DNA of 64,000 nt from Streptomyces rapamycinicus NRRL 5491 (GTDB lineage: Bacteria > Actinomycetota > Actinomycetes > Streptomycetales > Streptomycetaceae): contig NZ_CP085193.1 of assembly GCF_024298965.1 (NCBI RefSeq), positions 7,564,001 to 7,628,000 of the forward strand. The letters are read 5' to 3'. The translations under genes were made by a program, and so were the position numbers. The notes beneath the pieces were generated by a model, which searched no databases, was not told where the DNA came from, and saw nothing but the letters and a program-made list of their open reading frames with translations. This document shows positions 36,401 to 48,400 of this stretch, piece by piece (position 1 is the stretch's first letter; the number at the start of each line of letters is the position of its first letter).

Positions 36401-39400
36401 CCTGGAGTCGCTGACCCCCGAGCGCTTCGCCACCGTCCTGCGCGCCAAGGCCGACACCGCGCTCGCGCTGGACGAGCTGACGCGCGATCTCGACCTGTCC
36501 GCGTTCGTGCTGTTCTCCTCGACCAGCGGCACCGTGGGCGCCGCGGGCCAGGCCAACTACGCCGCCGCGAACGCCTTCCTGGACGCGCTCGCCGAGCGGC
36601 GGCGCGCCGATGGCCTGCCCGCCACCTCGATCGCCTGGGGCCCGTGGGCCGCGGGCGGCATGGCCGCCGACGAGGCGCTGGAGCAGCGCATGCGCCGCGC
36701 CGGGATGCCGCCGATGGACGCCGATCTCGCGATCGACGCCCTGGAGCGCGCCCTCGACCTGGGCGACGCGGCCGTGACCGTGGCGGACGTCGACTGGGAC
36801 CGGTTCGCGCCGGGCTTCACCGCGGGCCGCCCCAGCCCCCTGCTGGCCGACCTGCCCGAGGTGCGCCGGGCCGCCGTCACCGCGACCAGTGAGGCCGCAC
36901 CCGCCGAGACGGCCTCCGCGCTCGCGCGGCGCCTCCTCGGCCTGCCCGAGGCGGAGCGCCACCGGGCGCTGCTGGATCTCGTACGGACCCATGTGGCGGA
37001 TGTCCTCGGCCACGCCGATGTGTCCGACATCAGCGCCGAACGGGCCTTCCGCGAGATCGGCTTCGACTCCCTCACCGCCGTCGAACTGCGCAACGGCCTC
37101 AACGCCGCCACCGATCTGCGGCTGCCCGCCACCCTCGTCTACGACTACCCGACACCGCTCGCCCTCGCCGACCACCTCTTCGCCGAACTGCTCGGCGGGC
37201 AGGTGGCGACCACGGGCGACGTCTCGCCGGTGGCGGGCGTGGCGGCCGACGACGATCCGATCGCGATCGTCGCGATGAGCTGCCGCTTCCCGGGTGGTGT
37301 CCGCACCCCCGAGGAGCTGTGGCGGCTGCTGGTGTCCGGCACGGACGTCATCTCGGACATGCCCGCCGACCGAGGCTGGGACCTCCACACGCTCTACAAC
37401 CCGGACCCGGACGTCGAGGGCACCTCGTACGTCCGCGAGGGCGGCTTCCTGCGGGACGCGGCCGACTTCGACCCGGCGTTCTTCGGCATCTCGCCGCGTG
37501 AGGCGCTGGCCATGGACCCGCAGCAGCGGCTGCTGCTGGAGACGTCGTGGGAGGCGTTCGAACGCGCGGGCATCGACCCGGCGACGCTGCGCGGCTCCAC
37601 CGCCGGTGTCTTCGTCGGCACCAACGGCCAGGACTACCTCTCCCTGCTGCTGGGCGACTCGCAGGGCCTCGAAGGCCACATGGGCACGGGTAACGCGGCC
37701 AGCGTGATCTCGGGTCGGCTCGCCTACACCTTCGGCCTCGAAGGTCCCGCGGTCACCATCGACACCGCCTGCTCCTCGTCGCTGGTCGCCCTCCACTCGG
37801 CGATCCAGGCGCTGCGCGGCGGCGAGTGCTCGATCGCGCTCGCGGGCGGTGTGACCGTGATGTCCACGCCCGGTGTGTTCGTGGACTTCAGCCGTCAGCG
37901 CGGACTCGCGGAGGACGGCCGGATCAAGGCGTTCGCGGCCGAGGCGGACGGCACCGGCTGGGGCGAGGGCGTCGGCATGCTGCTCGTGGAGCGGCTGTCG
38001 GACGCGCGGCGCAACGGCCACCCGGTGCTCGCGCTCGTGCGCGGCACGGCGGTCAACCAGGACGGTGCGTCGAATGGTCTGACGGCGCCGAACGGTCCGT
38101 CCCAGCAGCGGGTGATCCGTCAGGCGCTGGCGGGTGCGGGGTTGTCGGCGTCCGAGGTGGACGCGGTCGAGGCCCATGGCACGGGCACTCGACTGGGCGA
38201 CCCCATCGAGGCGCAGGCGCTGCTCGCCACGTACGGCCAGGGCCGGGCGGAGGGGCAGCCGCTGCTGCTCGGCTCCATCAAGTCCAACATCGGCCATACG
38301 CAGGCCGCCGCCGGTGTCGCCGGTGTGATGAAGATGGTCCTCGCCATGCGGCACGGGGTGTTGCCGCAGACGTTGCATGTGGACGAGCCCACCCCGCATG
38401 TCGACTGGTCGGCGGGCGACATCAGCCTGCTGACGGAGGCGCGGGAGTGGCCGGAGACCGGCCATCCGCGCCGTGCGGGCATCTCCTCGTTCGGCTTCAG
38501 CGGCACCAACGCCCACGCCGTGGTGGAAGAGGCCCCGGCGGCCGACGTCGCCGAGGCTGTCGCGGACACCGATGAGGGCGCGTCGGCCCTGCCGGTGCTG
38601 CTCTCGGCCCGTACGGAAGACGGGCTGCGCGCCCAGGCCGGGCAACTGCACGGCCACCTGACCGCGCGGACCGATCTCCGCACGGCCGACCTCGGCTACG
38701 CACTCGCCGTGGGCCGCTCGGCCTTCGAGGAGCGCGCGGCGCTGGTCGCCGAGGACCGGGACGGGCTGCTGTCCGCTCTGGAAGCGCTCGCCGAGGGGCG
38801 TACGGCGACCGGGCTCGTACAGGGCTCGGTGGCCGCTGGCCGGGTGGCGTTCCTGTTCACGGGGCAGGGCAGCCAGCGCCTGGGGATGGGCCGTGAGCTG
38901 TACTACGCGTACCCGGCCTTCGCGGAGGCGTTGGACGCGGTCTGTGATGAGCTGGACGGGCACCTTGAGCGGCCGTTGAAGACGGTGCTGTTCGGGGACG
39001 AGTCGGCGGTACTGGACCGGACGGGGTTCACTCAGCCTGCGTTGTTCGCGGTTGAGGTGGCGCTGTTCCGGCTGGTCGAGGCGTGGGGGCTGCGGCCCGA
39101 TTTCCTCTCCGGGCATTCGATCGGTGAGCTGGCTGCCGCGCATGTGGCGGGTGTGCTGTCGCTCGCGGATGCGGCGAAGCTGGTGGCGGCGCGTGGGCGT
39201 TTGATGCAGGAGCTTCCGGCGGGTGGCGCGATGGTCGCGGTGCAGGCGTCGGAGGATGAGGTGGCGCCGCTGCTGACCGAGCGGGTCTCGATCGCCGCGC
39301 TCAACGGCCCGACGGCAGTGGTCATCGCGGGCGACGAGGACGCGGCGCTGGAGATCGCTTCCGGTTTCGAGGCGCAGGGCCGTAAGACCAAGCGGCTCAC

Positions 39401-42400
39401 CGTGAGCCACGCGTTCCACTCGCCCCGCATGGACGGGATGCTGGAGGCGTTCCGCGAGGTGGCCGAGAGCCTGACGTACGAGGCCCCGCGCATTCCGATC
39501 GTGTCCAACCTGACCGGCACCGTGGTCTCCGCCGAGGAGATCACGACGGCTGACTTCTGGGTGCGCCACGTCCGTGAAGCCGTGCGTTTCCTGGACGGCA
39601 TTCGCACTCTCGAAGCGCGCGGCGTCACCACGTTCATCGAGCTGGGCCCGGACGGGGTCCTGACCGCGATGGCGCAGGACTGCGTGACCGACGTCGCGTC
39701 GGAGGCCGCGTTCGTCTCGGCGCTGCGCAAGGACCGTCCCGAGGCCGAGGCGCTGACCACGGCCGTGGCACGGGCGCATGTCCGTGGCGTGGCGGTGGAC
39801 TGGGCGGCCTGCTACGCCGGGTCCGGCGCCGTCCGGCTGGCGCCGGACGAGCTGGCCGAGCTGCCCACGTACGCCTTCCAGCGGCAGCGCTACTGGCCGA
39901 AGGTCTCGTCGCTGTTCCTCGGCGACGTGGCCGCGGTCGGACTCGGCCAGGCCGGGCATCCGCTGCTCGGTGCGAGCGCCGAACTGCCCAGCGCCGACGG
40001 GATGTTGTTCACGGGACGGCTGGCGCTGTCCACGCATCCGTGGCTCGCCGATCACACGATCATGGACACGGTGCTGCTGCCCGGCACCGCGTTCGTGGAG
40101 CTCGCGGTCCGCGCCGGTGACCAGGTGGGCTGCGAGGTGCTGGAGGAGCTGACCCTCGAGGCCCCGCTGGTCCTGCCCGCGGACGGCGGGGTCCAGCTGC
40201 GGCTGTGGGTCGGCGCGGCCGATGACACCGGCCGCCGCCCGCTGGAACTGCACTCCCGGGCCGAGCACCTGTCGGCCGAGGAGCCGTGGACCCGGCACGC
40301 GTCCGGTGTGCTGGCGTCCGGCGGTGCGCCGGAGGCGTCGTTCGAGCTGACCGCGTGGCCTCCGGCGGACGCCGCCGAGGTCGAGGTCGGCGACCGTTAC
40401 GCCGAGCTGCGGGACGTCGGTTTCGCTTACGGGCCCGCGTTCCAGGGGCTTCGTAAGGCGTGGCGGCGAGGCGGCGAGGTGTTCGCCGAGGTGACGCTGG
40501 ACGAGGGCACGGCCGAGGAGGCCGCCGCGTTCGGGTTGCACCCGGCGCTGCTGGACGCCGCACTGCACGCGCTCGGCCTGGCCGGACTCGGCGGCACCGA
40601 GACCGAGGGGCGGCTGCCGTTCGCCTGGACCGGGGTGTCGCTGTACGCGAGCGGCGCGGCCACGCTGCGGGTGCGGATGGCCGCCGTGGGCGGCGACGGC
40701 GTCCGGCTGGAGATCGCGGACGCCACCGGCGCCCCGGTCGCGGCCGTGGACTCGCTGGTGCTGCGCCCGGTCTCGGCCGAACAGTTGGAGAGCGCGCGCA
40801 CGGCCTACCACGAGTCGCTGTACCGCGTGGAGTGGACGACGACGCCCGCACCCGCGGACGCGGCCGACGGCCGTTGGGCGGTGCTGGGCACGGACGCGTT
40901 CGGGCTGGACGCCACGGCATACGCGGACCTGGCGGAGCTGGGCGAGGCCGTCGATTCCGGAACGGCGCCGCCGGACCAGATCGTGGTGGACCTGACGCAT
41001 CAAGCCCGTCCGGCCGCGCACGCGGACGGCGCGGCATCTGATGGCCGGGGGGCGGCACTTGAGGGCCCGGGTGCGGCAAATCAAGCCCGTCCGGCGTTTG
41101 AGGACCCGGGCCTTGGGGCGGAGCCCCAAGTTGCGGGAAGGGGCGGGATAGGGGAGAACCCCACCCAAGCCGCACACGCCACCACCACCCAAGCCCTCCA
41201 CCTCCTCCAGACCTGGCTGGCCGACGACCGCTTCACGGACTCACGTCTGGTCCTGCTGACCTCCGGCGCCGTGGCCACCGAGACCGGTGAGCCGGTGACG
41301 GACCTGGCGGGCGCCGCCGTACGCGGTCTGCTGCGCTCCGCGCAGTCCGAGAACCCGGACCGCTTCGTCCTGATCGACCTCGACGGCCACGACGACTCGC
41401 GGGCCGCGCTGCCCGCCGTACTCGCGAGCGGCGAGGCCGAGGTCGCGGTGCGGGAGGGCGTCCTCAAGACGCCGCGCCTGGCCCGTGCCGCATCGGCGGC
41501 CGACAGCGAGAGCCCGGAGTGGAACCCGGACGGCACGGTACTGGTCACCGGCGCGTCCGGCTCGCTGGGCGGCCTGTTCGCCCGCCACTTGGTGGCCGAG
41601 CGCGGCGTACGGCATCTGCTGCTGGTCAGCCGCCGTGGCGACCAGGCACCGGGTGCGGCCGAACTCAGCACCGAGCTGGTCGAGTTGGGCGCGAGCGTGC
41701 GCTGGGCGGCCTGTGACGTGGCGGACCGGGACGCGCTCGCCGCGACCCTCGCCGCCATCCCCGCCGAACATCCGCTCACGGCGGTCGTGCACACGGCCGG
41801 TGTGCTGGACGACGGGGTGATCGGCTCACTCACCCCCGACCGCATGGCGCACGTCCTGCGCCCGAAGGCGGACGCGGCCTGGAACCTCCACGAGCTCACC
41901 CGCGACCTCGACCTGTCGGCGTTCCTGCTCTTCTCCTCGGCCGCCGGTGTCTTCGGCGGCCCGGGCCAGGGCAACTACGCGGCCGCCAACGTCTTCCTGG
42001 ACGCCCTCGCCCAGCACCGCGCCGCCCAGGGCCTGCCGGCCACCGCGCTGGCGTGGGGCCTGTGGGCCGGTGGCGGTATGGGCGACACCCTGGACGAGGC
42101 CGACATCACCCGCATGCGGCGGGCCGGAGTGCCCCCGCTGCCGGTGGCGGAGGGGTTGCGGCTCTTCGACGCCGCGCTGACCGTCGACGAGGCGTCGCTG
42201 GTGCCGATGCGCCTGGATCTCGCCGCGCTGCGCAACCAGCCCGCGATCTCGCCGCTGCTGCGCGGCCTGGTGCGGGGCCCGGCGCGGCGCGCGGTGGACG
42301 CGGTCGCGGCGGGCGGCGAGTCCGGCCTGGCCGGGCGGCTCGCCGGGCTGGGCACGGCGGAGCAGGAGCGGCTGCTGCTGGACCTGGTCCGGGCGCAGGT

Positions 42401-45400
42401 GGCCACCGTGCTCGGCTACGCGGGCGCGGAGACCATCGGCTCCGGGCGGGCGTTCAAGGACTTGGGCTTCGACTCGCTGACGGCCGTTGAGCTGCGCAAT
42501 CAGCTCAACGCGGTCACCGGGCTGCGGCTGCCCGCGACGCTCATCTTCGACTACCCGGACCCGCAGGTGCTGGCCCGCTATCTGCGGACCGAGCTGGTGG
42601 GCGAGGAGCCGGCGGAGGTGCACACCCCGGTCCCGGTGGCGGCCGTCACCGAGGACGAGCCGATCGCCATCGTCGGTATGAGCTGCCGCTACCCGGGCGG
42701 GGTCACCACGCCCGAGGAGCTGTGGCAGCTCGTCATCGGCGCCACCGACGCCATCTCCGACTTCCCCGTCGACCGTGGCTGGGACCTCGACGCGCTCTAC
42801 AGCGACGACCCCGACCAGGTGGGCACCAGCTACACCCGCGAGGGCGGCTTCCTGCACGACGCCGCCGACTTCGACCCGGACTTCTTCGGGATCAACCCGC
42901 GCGAGGCCATGGCGATGGACCCGCAGCAGCGGCTGCTGCTGGAGACGTCGTGGGAGGCGTTCGAGCGCGCGGGCATCGACCCGGCGGCCGTACGCGGCAG
43001 CAAGACCGGTGTGTTCGCGGGCGTCATGTACCACGACTATCTGACCCGGCTCACCGCCGTCCCCGAGGGGCTCGAGGGCTACCTCGGCACGGGTGGCGCG
43101 GGCAGCATCGCCTCGGGCCGGGTGGCCTACACCTTCGGTCTGGAGGGCCCGGCGGTCACCATCGACACGGCGTGCTCGTCGTCGCTGGTGGCGCTGCACC
43201 TCGCCGCGCAGGCGCTGCGCAACGGCGAGTGCTCGCTGGCGCTGGCCGGTGGTGTGACCGTCATGGCCACCCCGGACACGTTCATCGACTTCAGCCGCCA
43301 GCAGGGGCTGTCCACGGACGGCCGCTGCAAGTCCTTCTCGGCCTCGGCGGACGGCACCGGCTGGGCCGAGGGCGCGGGCATGCTGCTGGTCGAGCGGCTG
43401 TCGGACGCCCGGCGCAACGGCCACCGCGTGCTGGCGATCGTGCGGGGCTCCGCCATCAACCAGGACGGCGCCTCCAACGGTCTGACGGCACCCAACGGCC
43501 CGTCCCAGCAGCGCGTCATCCGCGACGCGCTCACCAGCGCCCGGCTCACCACCGCCGACGTCGATGTGGTGGAGGCGCACGGCACGGGTACGACGCTGGG
43601 CGACCCGATCGAGGCCCAGGCCCTGCTCGCCACCTACGGCCGCAACCGGCCGGAGGGGCAGCCGCTGTGGCTGGGCTCGCTGAAGTCCAACATCGGCCAC
43701 ACGCAGGCCGCCGCGGGTGTCGCGGGCATCATCAAGATGATCATGGCGATGCGCCACGGGGTGCTTCCGCGGACCCTGCACATCGACGAGCCCACCCCGC
43801 ATGTGGACTGGTCCGCGGGCGACCTCGAGCTGCTGACCGAGGCCCGGCCGTGGCCGGAGCTCGACCGGCCGCGCCGGGCGGCCATCTCGTCGTTCGGTGT
43901 GAGCGGTACGAACGCCCACACCATCCTGGAGCAGCCCCCGGCCCCCGCGCCCGCCCCCGAGGAGGCCCCCGCGACCGGTCGTCGGGTGGCGGAGCCGCCG
44001 ACGGTGCCGTGGGTGCTCTCGGGCAAGTCCGAGGCCGCCCTGCGCGGCCAGGCCGAACGGCTCCTCGCCCACCTCGCCACCCACCCCGAGCTGGATACCA
44101 CGGACGTCGGCCACTCGCTGGCCACGGGCCGGGCGGCGCTGGAGCGGCGCGCGGTGGTCATCGGCGAGGACCGCGCCGGACTGCTGTCCGGCCTGGAGGC
44201 GCTCGCGCGTGGCGAGTCGGCGGCCGGGCTGGTCCAGGGAACGGTGGCCGAGGGCGGCAAGGTGGCGTTCCTGTTCACGGGGCAGGGGAGCCAGCGGCTG
44301 GGGATGGGGCGTGAGCTCTACGACGCCTATCCGGTGTTCGCGGAGGCGTTGGACGCGGTCTGCGATGAGTTGGACGGGCACCTTGAGCGGCCGTTGAGGA
44401 CGGTGCTGTTCGGGGATGACGCCGAGGCGCTGGACCAGACCGGGTTCACTCAGCCCGCGTTGTTCGCCGTCGAGGTGGCGTTGTTCCGGCTGGTTTCGGA
44501 GGCGTGGGGGCTGCGGCCTGACTTCCTCTCCGGGCATTCGATTGGTGAGTTGGCCGCCGCGCATGTGGCGGGTGTGCTGTCGTTGGCGGACGCGGCGCGG
44601 TTGGTGGCGGCGCGTGGGCGGTTGATGCAGGAGCTTCCGGCGGGTGGCGCGATGGTCGCGGTGCAGGCGGCGGAGGATGAGGTGGCGCCGCTGCTGACGG
44701 AGCGGGTGTCGATCGCGGCGCTCAATGGGCCGTCGTCGGTGGTCATCGCGGGTGATGAGGACGCGGCTCTGGAGATCGCTTCCGGTTTCGAGGCTCAGGG
44801 CCGTAAGACCAAGCGGCTCACGGTCAGCCATGCGTTCCACTCCCCGCGTATGGACGGGATGCTGGAGGCGTTCCGCGAGGTGGCCGAGGGGCTCACGTAC
44901 GAGGCCCCGCGCGTCCCGATCGTCTCCAACCTCACCGGGGACGTGGTCTCCGCAGAGGAGATCACCAGCCCCGGCTTCTGGGTGCGCCACGTCCGCGAGG
45001 CCGTCCGTTTCCTCGACGGCGTCCGGACGATGGACGCCCAGGGCGTCACCACCTACCTCGAACTCGGTCCCGACGGTGTGCTCACCGCCATGGCCCAGGA
45101 GTGCGTGTCCGGCGATGCCGCCGCCTTCGTCCCGGCGCTCCGCAAGGGGCGTACCGAGCCGGTGGCGCTGACGGCGGCGCTCGCCGCGCTGCACGCCCGG
45201 GGGCTCGCCCTGGACTGGGCGGCGTTCTTCGCCGGTACGGGGGCCCGCGCGGTCGAGCTGCCGACCTACGCCTTCCAGCGGCAGCGCTTCTGGGTCGAGA
45301 ACCCGGAGGAGGTCCGCGAGGCCGTCGCGGCCATGGATTCCGTGGACGCGCGGTTCTGGGAGGCCGTCGAGCGCGAGGACTTGGAGGCCCTGGCCGGGAC

Positions 45401-48400
45401 GCTCCGGTCCGAGGACGCGGACGCCGACGCCGACGCGCTCTCCTCGCTGGGCGCCGTCCTGCCGATGCTGTCCTCCTGGCGGCGCCGCCAGGGCGAGCGG
45501 TCCACCGTGGACGCCTGGCGCTACCAGGTGACCTGGAAGCCGGTGGCCGCACGCGCCGAGGGGACGCTGACCGGCCGCTGGCTGGTCGTGGCCCCGGCCG
45601 ACGTGACGGACGGCGCGGCGGACGCCGGGGCGGACGGCGCGCTGGCCGAGGGCGTCGTACGGGCGCTGTCCGCACGCGGCGCCGAGGTGCGGACGGTCGA
45701 GTTGGCCGCCGAGGACCGTACGGGCATGGCCGAGCTGCTGCGCGAGGCGATCGCCGACGCGCCGGTGGCCGGGGTGTTCGCCCTCCCGTCCCACGCGGAC
45801 GGCGCCGACGGGCTGCTCCGCACCGCCGCCCTGGCACAGGCCCTGGGCGACCTGGCCGTGGACGCGCCGCTGTGGGTCGCCACGCGCGGCGCGGTCTCGA
45901 CCGGCCGGGCGGACGGCCCGGTGGACCCGTGGCAGGCGCGGGTCTGGGGCCTGGGCCGGGTCGCGGCCCTGGAACTGGCCGAGCGGTGGGGCGGTCTGGT
46001 CGATCTGCCGGAGACGGTGGACGACCGTGCGCTGTCGCGGCTCGCGGGTGTGCTGGCCGGTGGCGACGGTGGCGACGGCGAGGACCAGGTGGCGGTGCGT
46101 GCCACGGGTGTCTTCGGCCGCCGGCTGACCCGGGCCGCCGAGACCGCCGTCAAGACTGCCAAGACTGCCAAGGCCGCCGAGACCGCCAGGCCCGAGCGTG
46201 GCCGCGAGTGGCGGCCGGGCGCGGGCTCGGTGCTGGTGACCGGCGGTACGGGCGCCCTGGGCGCGCATGTGGCCCGCTGGCTGATCGACAAGGGCGCCGA
46301 ACACGTGGTGCTCACCAGCCGCCGTGGCCTCGACGCCCCCGGCGCGGCCGGGTTGCGGGACGAACTCGCCGCCTCGGGCGCCCGGGTCACCGTCGCCGCG
46401 TGTGACGTCGCCGACCGTGAGGCGCTGGCCGCTCTGGTGGCCGGGCTCCCGGCCGAACTGCCCCTGACGGCCGTGGTGCACGCGGCCGGAGTGCTGGACG
46501 ACGGCGTGCTCGAGTCGCTGACCCCCGAGCGCTTCGCCACCGTCCTGCGCGCCAAAGCCGACGCCGCGGCCAACCTGCACGAGCTGACCCGGGACCTGGA
46601 ACTGACGGCCTTCGTCCTGTTCTCCTCGTTCGCGGGCTCGATCGGCGCCGCGGGTCAGGCCAACTACGCTGCCGCCAACGCCTTCCTGGACGCGCTCGCC
46701 GAGCGCCGCCGGGCCGAGGGCCTGCCCGCCACCTCGGTGGCCTGGGGCCCGTGGGCCGAGGGCGGGATGGCCGCGGACGACGCGCTGGAGCAGCGCATGC
46801 GCCGCGCCGGGGTGCCGCCGATGGCGGCGGACCTGGCCATCGCCGCGCTGCAACGCGCCCTGGACCTGGACGAGACCGCGGTGACGGTCGCGGACATCGA
46901 CTGGGAGCGGCTGGCCCCCGGCTTCACCGCCGCCCGGCCGAGCCCGCTGCTGCGGGAGCTGCCCGAGGCGCGTACCGCGCTGCGGGCCGAGGGCGGCCGT
47001 ACGGCCCGTACGGCCGGTGGCGGCGCGGACGAGTCCTCGCTGGCCCAGCGGCTCGCGGGGGTCCCGGCGGCGGAGCGTGAGCCGCTGCTGCTGGACCTGG
47101 TGCGCTCGGCCGTGGCCGATGTGCTGGGCCACGCCGACGCGGAGGCCGTCGAGGCGGACCGGGCCTTCCGGGACCTGGGCTTCGACTCGCTGACGGCGGT
47201 GGAGCTGCGCAACCGGCTGAACACCGTCACCGGGCTCAAGCTGCCGCCCACGCTGGTATACGACTACCCGTCGTCCTCGGCGCTCGCCGCCCACCTCCGT
47301 ACGGAGATCCTGGGCGAGGCGAGCGCGGCCGACACGGTGGCCGGTGTGCCGTCCACGGCGGTGGCCGTCGCCGACGATCCGATCGCGATCGTCGGGATGA
47401 GCTGCCGCTTCCCGGGCGGTGTGCGGTCGCCGGAGGAGCTGTGGCGGCTCCTGGTCTCCGGGCAGGACGCGGTGACGGGCTTCCCGGCCGACCGCGGCTG
47501 GGACCTGGAGGCGCTGTACGACCCGGACTCGGCCACCGACAACACCAGCTATGTCCGCGAGGGCGGATTCCTGGCGGACGCCGGGGAGTTCGACGCGGCG
47601 TTCTTCGGCATCTCGCCGCGTGAGGCCCTGGCCATGGACCCGCAGCAGCGGATGCTGCTGGAGACGTCGTGGGAGGCGTTCGAGCGGGCCGGGATCGATC
47701 CGACCACGCTGCGCGGCCAGCAGGTCGGCGTGTTCGCGGGCACCAACGGCCAGGACTACATGTCGCTCGTCCTCCACTCGCCGGACGGCGGCGACGGCTT
47801 CATGGGGACGGGTAACGCGGCCAGTGTGATGTCGGGTCGGGTGTCGTACGCGTTGGGGTTGGAAGGTCCGGCGGTGACGGTGGACACGGCGTGTTCGTCG
47901 TCGTTGGTGGCGTTGCACTGGGCGATTCAGGCGTTGCGGGCGGGTGAGTGCTCGTTGGCGTTGGCCGGTGGTGTGACGGTGATGTCGACGCCGGGTTCGT
48001 TTGTGGACTTCAGTCGTCAGCGTGGGCTTGCGGCGGACGGTCGGATCAAGGCGTTCGCGGCGGGTGCGGATGGCACGGGCTGGGGTGAGGGTGTGGGCAT
48101 GCTGCTCGTGGAGCGGCTGTCGGACGCCCGGCGCAACGGCCATGGGGTGCTGGCGGTCGTACGCGGCTCCGCCATCAACCAGGACGGCGCCAGCAACGGC
48201 CTCACCGCGCCGAATGGTCCGTCGCAGCAGCGGGTGATCCGGCAGGCGCTGGCCGGTGCGGGGTTGTCGGCGTCCGAGGTGGACGCGGTCGAGGCCCACG
48301 GCACCGGTACGACGCTGGGCGACCCGATCGAGGCGCAGGCGCTGCTGGCCACCTACGGCCAGGACCGCGAGGAGGGCCGACCGCTGTGGCTGGGCTCCAT

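Noticed and set aside
28068..41201. Minus-strand open frame of more than 4000 codons, and similar ones at 41826-52754, 2970-8339, 11916-16916 and 52885-58005
   Set aside because: They lie opposite conserved PKS domains, have compositions typical of antisense reading in very high GC DNA, and show no recognisable domain.
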